From Chlamydiales bacterium (GTDB lineage Bacteria > Chlamydiota > Chlamydiia > Chlamydiales > FEN-1388): a stretch of DNA of 9,818 nt. A program made the translations under genes and the position numbers. The DNA lies in the NCBI GenBank assembly GCA_021372185.1, contig JAJFUY010000074.1:1-9818 (forward strand), in the 5' to 3' direction. The notes below the pieces were generated by a model. It made no database searches and was not told the DNA's origin. It worked only from the letters and a program-made list of their open reading frames with translations. Shown here piece by piece: positions 6,526 to 9,818 of this stretch. Numbering within the stretch: the stretch's first letter is position 1; each line of letters begins with the position of its first letter.

Positions 6526-7773
6526 ATGTCAGAAGTTTCCTTTCATTCAGAGCATTCCCCCACATATCACAGCAATGTGGATAAAAAGCCAGTGAATCCA
6601 GAATTGCAAAAATTTGCCCCACGAGTGGTTGCGGCTCTGAAGAAAGCTGGATTTGAAGTTGATATAGATAATATAACCATAGTAGGTGTTGGTAAAGACA
6701 AAATTATTGCGTTAATCAATAGAAGTAATGACTTTGACCCAACAGAAGTAGTAAAAGTAGCCCGCCAAAGCTTACTCAACATACGCGAAAGGCGCATTGG
6801 CAACGAATCACAAGTAGGGGAAGCTGCCAAAAAAAATCCACTTGTAGATACAACAAACCTAGATATCGGAACTGAAACTGTGGGTAAGGGCGCTTGGAGG
6901 GCCCCAAAACTAGGTGGGGGCACCTTAGATGACTTAAAAAGAAGCGATTTTACAGATCCAACACGCGCCAAATCTTATTGTAAGCAGCTTGTTAATGGTA
7001 TCAAAAGCACGCATCTACTTGGTTTTACTCATAATGATATAAAGCCCGATAATCTTTTTCTTTCAGACGATAAAAAGACCTTAAAAGTCGCTGATTGGGG
7101 CAAGGCTGAAATGGTGGGAGTAAATCAATTAGGCAGTCCCTATTCTGGTAACACGCGCTATGGCCGAGATTCTCATAACTCCCAACCAAATGATGTGCAT
7201 GCAACAGCGCTTTGTTTGATGGATATCCTTGGCCGCAAGTTTATTGACGAGGGTCAGTCTCTTGTATCAGTTCACATGGACACCAAAAAAACTCCGCCTG
7301 CAGATAAGTCAAGAACCGGCGTGCAAAAGTTTTTGTTAGATTTTCCTGCTTTTACGCGTACGTATGAAACAAAGGGCACATTTCTTGGCAAAGTGCAAGA
7401 TTTTAAAGCCCGTATTGCCACGTTCTTAGGCATAGATTCAGATAAAGGCGGTAAAGAAACCTGGGCTATGAACCGCTACATCAAAGCCGTAGGCAAAAAT
7501 CTTGAACAATCAGGCGATCTAACTAGTGATAAAGCTCGCACATTAGAGGTGCTGCTCCGAGCTATGACAGCAAAAGATCCTAACATGCGTCCTAACATCG
7601 AACTTGTAGAAAAGGTAATGGATTTCATCTTCAGCGACAAAACACCCGATAGCGTTTCACCCTTCCTCAAGCTCCTTATCCAAAACGAAGGCGCACAAAA
7701 AAGCTCAGGGTGGACCATCGTTTCCCAAATAAAACCCTCCCTCGAAGAAATGTTCAAGGATTACAAGCTCTAG
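6526..7773 (+). CDS. Divergent protein-kinase-like protein
   Basis: This protein of 415 residues has the skeleton of a eukaryotic-type Ser/Thr kinase. The C-lobe is clear: a hinge-like LGGGTLDDL (129-137), the catalytic loop HNDIKPDN (169-176) with catalytic Asp171 and Mg-binding Asn176, DWG (190-192) in place of DFG, Asp223 in NDVHATALCLMDI at the helix F position, and DPNMRP (351-356) matching helix I. The N-lobe is weaker: GVGKDK (54-59) may be a reduced glycine loop, VVKVA supplies Lys77 as the likely ATP lysine, and Glu99 may be its helix C partner. The Arg of HRD is Asn170, so this is a non-RD kinase, and no APE motif is visible. Residues about 237-335 look like an insertion. There is no signal peptide or membrane helix. 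The ATG at 6526 is chosen for its GGGAG site and upstream promoter; an ATG at 6448 would add 26 residues. It could be an active kinase, possibly a secreted effector, or a pseudokinase. Targets are unknown. Confidence 0.85.
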   Translation: MSEVSFHSEHSPTYHSNVDKKPVNPELQKFAPRVVAALKKAGFEVDIDNITIVGVGKDKIIALINRSNDFDPTEVVKVARQSLLNIRERRIGNESQVGEAAKKNPLVDTTNLDIGTETVGKGAWRAPKLGGGTLDDLKRSDFTDPTRAKSYCKQLVNGIKSTHLLGFTHNDIKPDNLFLSDDKKTLKVADWGKAEMVGVNQLGSPYSGNTRYGRDSHNSQPNDVHATALCLMDILGRKFIDEGQSLVSVHMDTKKTPPADKSRTGVQKFLLDFPAFTRTYETKGTFLGKVQDFKARIATFLGIDSDKGGKETWAMNRYIKAVGKNLEQSGDLTSDKARTLEVLLRAMTAKDPNMRPNIELVEKVMDFIFSDKTPDSVSPFLKLLIQNEGAQKSSGWTIVSQIKPSLEEMFKDYKL

Positions 7774-7791
7774 ATTTTTTCACCATTGAGC

Positions 7792-7801
7792 CTGTCGACA
7801 G
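7792..7801. repeat. Perfect 10-base palindrome CTGTCGACAG
   Basis: CTGTCGACAG equals its own reverse complement and lies 18 bases after the stop of the kinase-like gene. On the minus strand the context reads CTGTCGACAGGCTCAATGG. From memory this resembles the CGACAGGCTCA core of short dispersed repeats seen in many bacterial genomes; this has not been checked. It may be a repeat remnant or a protein-binding site. Confidence 0.4.
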
Positions 7802-7837
7802 CGTGCAAGCTCTCCGTTTATGGTTCCTATTGTTTTT

Positions 7838-7992
7838 TCTCTCTGCGCCTTTGCGCCTTTTGTTGTTTCTCTGCGTTAAAAAAAATCACACACATTTACT
7901 AAAACATGTGTGAAACATCATCTATCAGTAAGCACGTGTGTAAATTATCTTTAACGCAGAGAAACAACAAAAGGCGCAAAGGCGCAGAGAGA
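7838..7992. repeat. Perfect 43-base inverted repeat with a 69-base loop
   Basis: The left arm (7838-7880) and right arm (7950-7992) are exact reverse complements over 43 bases with no mismatch. The left arm begins TCTCTCTGCGCC and ends CTCTGCGTTAAA; the right arm begins TTTAACGCAGAG. The arm has an internal periodicity, with GCGCCTTT repeated and then CTCTGCGTT. An imperfect extension continues inward for about 14 bases (7881-7894 with 7934-7949). Transcripts from either strand could fold into a very long hairpin. No transposase gene or target duplication is visible, so this may be a dispersed palindromic repeat, a MITE-like remnant or a convergent-end structure. The CTCTGCGCC/CTCTGCGTT wording resembles intergenic repeats I recall from many unrelated bacteria. 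Confidence 0.9.
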
Positions 7993-8014
7993 GAGAGAGA
8001 GGAAGGGGGGAGAA
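7986..8014 (+). repeat. Polypurine run with GA dinucleotide repeat
   Basis: Twenty-nine consecutive purines begin with seven GA-type units, followed by GGAAGGGGGGAGAA. The run starts inside the end of the right arm of the long inverted repeat and extends beyond it. The left arm has no matching extension, so the GA tract may have grown by slippage after the repeat formed. Confidence 0.75.
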
Positions 8015-8049
8015 CAAGAGAGAAATTATCTTAATAAGTTCTCTCTTGT
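8014..8049. repeat. 11-bp hairpin downstream of the RNA helicase gene
   Basis: ACAAGAGAGAA (8014-8024) pairs perfectly with TTCTCTCTTGT (8039-8049) across a 14-base loop. It begins about 15 bases after the helicase stop codon on the minus strand, where a terminator or 3'-end stabilising stem would sit. On that strand the stem is followed by a C- and T-rich stretch, not a U run, so a classical intrinsic terminator is doubtful. Confidence 0.6.
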
Positions 8050-8064
8050 GAAAAAATCTAAGCC

Positions 8065-9276
8065 CTATCTGCTGTAGGGTCTTCTGCGAGGAGCAAACTT
8101 CCAGCTTTGTGGCTTTGCGGCCATTGCTTTTTGTGATGGCTCCATGCCAGCAATTTGGTGTGCAGGAATTTTTTGTCCTGTAAATTGCTCAATACGGCGT
8201 AGGCACTCTCTATCTTTGTTTGAGGCAAATGAAAAGGCTATACCCTTGGCGCCAGCTCTACCTGTACGGCCGATACGGTGTACGTAGTCTTCAGCACTCA
8301 TAGGCAAATCAAAGTTAATCACGTGGCTGATGTTTTGTACATCGATACCGCGAGAAGCAACGTCTGTTGCAATCAGAATGTTAATACTGCCTTCACGTAG
8401 CAGGCGGATAGTTCTTGAACGCTCACGCTGCGTCATGTCACCATGAAGTGCGGCGGCTTTGAAGCCTAAATTGCACAGCTTTTCTTCTAGTTCACCCGCA
8501 TAGCGCTTGGTAGAAGTAAAGATAACGGCCTGTTTAATATCAGGTGTGTTTAAGATATGATCAAGTAAGCGGTGCTTGTGGTTGAGGTCATCAACAAACA
8601 AGATCTTCTGATCGATATTTTCGTGTTTTGTTTGGTCTGAGGCAACGCTTACTTCTGCTGGGTCGTTTAACAGACGTCTAGACAGGTTCATAACCTGGCC
8701 TTTAAGTGTTGCTGAGAACATAAGTGTCTGGCGTGTCTTTGGTAGTGCCTTGGCAATCTGTTCTACAGGCTCAATAAAGCCAATGTCAAGCATACGGTCA
8801 GCTTCGTCTAGAATAAAGAGTTCTAGGCGACCAAAGTTAATTTTGCCGCGCTCCATGTGGTCCATTAAGCGACCAGGAGTTGCCACGAGAATCTCGTATG
8901 GGCGACATAATTGTCTATTTTGTACTGGATAGGGTGTTCCGCCGTAGATACATACTGTTTTTACGCGGCTTAAATTTCTGCTGTACTTTTCAGCTTCTGC
9001 GGCTACTTGCATAGCAAGTTCTCTTGTAGGAACAAGGATAAGAACTCGCGGGCCTGTTGAGTTTGATTGTATAGGCGATGGCTGTAAAAGTTTATGTAGT
9101 GCCGGCAAAATAAATGCCGCAGTTTTACCAGTTCCTGTTTGCGCTGAAGCTCGCAAGTCAAGTCCGGCTAGAATTTTTGGGATTGCCTGTGACTGAATTG
9201 GTGTCGGCGCTGTATAGCCCGCTTCTTCAATCGCTTTAAGGATACTTTGGTGGAGATCTAAATCTTGAAATGTCAT
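8065..9276 (-). CDS. rhlE: ATP-dependent DEAD-box RNA helicase, RhlE type
   Basis: This protein of 403 residues unwinds or remodels RNA with ATP, typically in ribosome assembly and RNA decay. All family motifs are intact and in order: the Q motif YTAPTPIQ (21-28), motif I AQTGTGKT (45-52), Ia PTREL (83-87), Ib TPGR (133-136), II DEAD (157-160), III SAT (188-190), IV VIFTSTKR (251-258), V TDVASRGID (304-312) and VI HRIGRTGR (333-340). The second RecA domain is complete. After it comes only a short basic tail ending FAPRRRPYSR, without the long C-terminal domains of DeaD or DbpA; this favours RhlE. The ATG at 9276 begins MTFQDLDL, at the normal distance before the Q motif, with a modest purine-rich stretch (GTAGAG) upstream. 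It lies 98 bases after lnt on the same strand. Family is certain; the exact subfamily is likely. Confidence 0.93.
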   Translation of the reverse strand: MTFQDLDLHQSILKAIEEAGYTAPTPIQSQAIPKILAGLDLRASAQTGTGKTAAFILPALHKLLQPSPIQSNSTGPRVLILVPTRELAMQVAAEAEKYSRNLSRVKTVCIYGGTPYPVQNRQLCRPYEILVATPGRLMDHMERGKINFGRLELFILDEADRMLDIGFIEPVEQIAKALPKTRQTLMFSATLKGQVMNLSRRLLNDPAEVSVASDQTKHENIDQKILFVDDLNHKHRLLDHILNTPDIKQAVIFTSTKRYAGELEEKLCNLGFKAAALHGDMTQRERSRTIRLLREGSINILIATDVASRGIDVQNISHVINFDLPMSAEDYVHRIGRTGRAGAKGIAFSFASNKDRECLRRIEQFTGQKIPAHQIAGMEPSQKAMAAKPQSWKFAPRRRPYSR

Positions 9277-9374
9277 GAAACTCTACTTTTTGTTTGTTCG
9301 AAGGGCTAAAGCTTAACATAAAAAATCTATTTAATAAAGCACTTTATAAGAAATAATGATTTGTAGTGAGGAAA
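9277..9374. other. Gap between lnt and rhlE
   Basis: This AT-rich gap presumably holds the rhlE promoter, but I could not find a -35/-10 pair at good spacing. ATAAAG (9334-9339) and CTTTAT (9342-9347) form a near-palindrome with a two-base centre, which is too tight for an RNA hairpin but could be a DNA site. Confidence 0.3.
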
Positions 9375-9818
9375 TTACTTGCGAGATCGTAAAAAACAAC
9401 ACAATCCAATTAAAATTATAATGCAGCTTGTGGCTAATACGGGAATATCTCCTAACAACCCATAGAGAGTCCAATAATGATAGCTCGAAAAGGAGACTAC
9501 AAAACTCGTGGGTTCTTCTGTTCCTTCTTTTATGCATACAGGCCGTCCTAGACTATCAATTACGCCTGATATGCCAAAGTTGCAAGATCGTATTAAGGGT
9601 ACGCCGTTTTCTACCGTACGTGGGCGGGCGTGCTCATAATGCTGTATTGCGAGCATTGAATAGGGAAACCAGTAATCATCTGTGAGGTTTACAAGGAGAG
9701 TGGCGCCGGCTTGAGAGTTTTGACGCATGAGGCTGCCAACGGTTTCTTCGTAGCAAACTGAGGCCCCAATACGATGTATGCCGCTTTTAAACCTAGATTC
9801 GGCAGTTGAAGACGCTAA
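9375..9818 (-). CDS. lnt: Apolipoprotein N-acyltransferase, C-terminal part (5' end outside window)
   Basis: The frame stays open on the minus strand to the right edge, giving 147 residues plus a TAA stop at 9375-9377. It belongs to the nitrilase-like domain of Lnt, the inner-membrane enzyme that adds the third acyl chain to lipoproteins after Lgt and LspA. The segment GASVCYEETVGSLMR carries the expected catalytic cysteine in CYE, corresponding to E. coli Cys387. It is followed by LLVNLTDDYWFP, QHYEHARPRTVENGVPLIRSCNFGISGVID, divided here as QHYEHARPRT and VENGVPLIRSCNFGISG, and a final hydrophobic helix (LLGDIPVLATSCIIILIGL) before a basic RSRK end, as in Lnt. The ATG at 9728 is internal and lies after the active-site cysteine, so it is not the true start. 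The N-terminal membrane domain must lie beyond the window. Confidence 0.88.
   Translation of the reverse strand, partial: LASSTAESRFKSGIHRIGASVCYEETVGSLMRQNSQAGATLLVNLTDDYWFPYSMLAIQHYEHARPRTVENGVPLIRSCNFGISGVIDSLGRPVCIKEGTEEPTSFVVSFSSYHYWTLYGLLGDIPVLATSCIIILIGLCCFLRSRK

Larger units (their letters stand above)
7774..8064. other. Structured convergent intergenic region without a gene
   Basis: These 291 bases lie between the 3' ends of the kinase-like gene and the RNA helicase gene. I see no credible coding sequence. The region holds, in order, a 10-base palindrome, a long perfect inverted repeat, a polypurine run and a second hairpin, each listed separately. None of the stems is followed by a U tract in either direction, so no textbook intrinsic terminator can be called for either gene. 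Confidence 0.7.

Noticed and set aside
7710..7913. A 67-codon + strand frame running from the end of the kinase-like gene into the left arm of the inverted repeat.
   Set aside because: It overlaps the kinase gene in another frame, and the rest is translated repeat sequence (SAPLRLLLFLCV), which I recall as typical of spurious frames over such repeats.
7838..7992. The long inverted repeat as a complete insertion sequence.
   Set aside because: The interior is only 69 bases with no coding capacity, and no target duplication is visible at the outer ends.
7838..7992. The long inverted repeat as a CRISPR array.
   Set aside because: There are only two arms in opposite orientation, with no direct repeats separated by regular spacers.
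9428..9685. An 85-codon + strand frame opposite lnt.
   Set aside because: It is antisense to a clearly conserved Lnt domain, and its product shows no recognisable feature.

Overview
The window carries eight complete or partial genes that I can name or describe, plus a short gene tail at the left edge. The organism is probably a member of the Chlamydiota, most likely an environmental, protist-associated lineage rather than a Chlamydia pathogen. This is inference. It rests on a P-type ATPase without an HMA domain, of the kind I recall from chlamydiae, on an Lnt-type nitrilase fragment, and on two proteins with eukaryotic-looking motifs: a protein-kinase-like protein and a bZIP-like basic region. 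No rRNA or other marker gene is present, so the assignment stays tentative. The DNA looks moderately AT-rich, and I found no tRNA, CRISPR array, transposase or integrase.

Layout from left to right. Bases 1-102 are the last 33 codons and stop of a + strand gene of unknown identity. From 162 to 6449 five genes lie on the minus strand. In transcription order they are phosphoketolase (xfp), acetate kinase (ackA), a small ASCH-domain protein, a 175-residue protein with an acidic N-terminus and a bZIP-like basic region, and a heavy-metal P1B-type ATPase. The first three are coupled by two ATGA stop/start overlaps and look like one operon. The last two are separated by gaps of about 60-80 bases and may be read through or transcribed separately. 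A 76-base divergent promoter region (6450-6525) separates xfp from a + strand gene for a divergent protein-kinase-like protein (6526-7773).

The convergent space 7774-8064 holds no gene but is rich in structure. It contains a 10-base palindrome, a perfect 43-base inverted repeat around a 69-base loop, a 29-base polypurine run, and a separate 11-bp hairpin. Next come a DEAD-box RNA helicase of the RhlE type (8065-9276, minus) and the C-terminal part of apolipoprotein N-acyltransferase Lnt, which runs off the right edge (9375-9818, minus).

How the genes work together: Xfp would split xylulose-5-phosphate (and possibly fructose-6-phosphate) into acetyl-phosphate and a triose or tetrose phosphate. 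AckA would turn the acetyl-phosphate into acetate plus ATP, giving a short ATP-yielding bypass of lower glycolysis. The kinase-like and bZIP-like proteins are the best candidates for host-directed or regulatory functions, but nothing in the sequence proves secretion. The remaining genes (metal export, RNA remodelling, lipoprotein acylation) are housekeeping.
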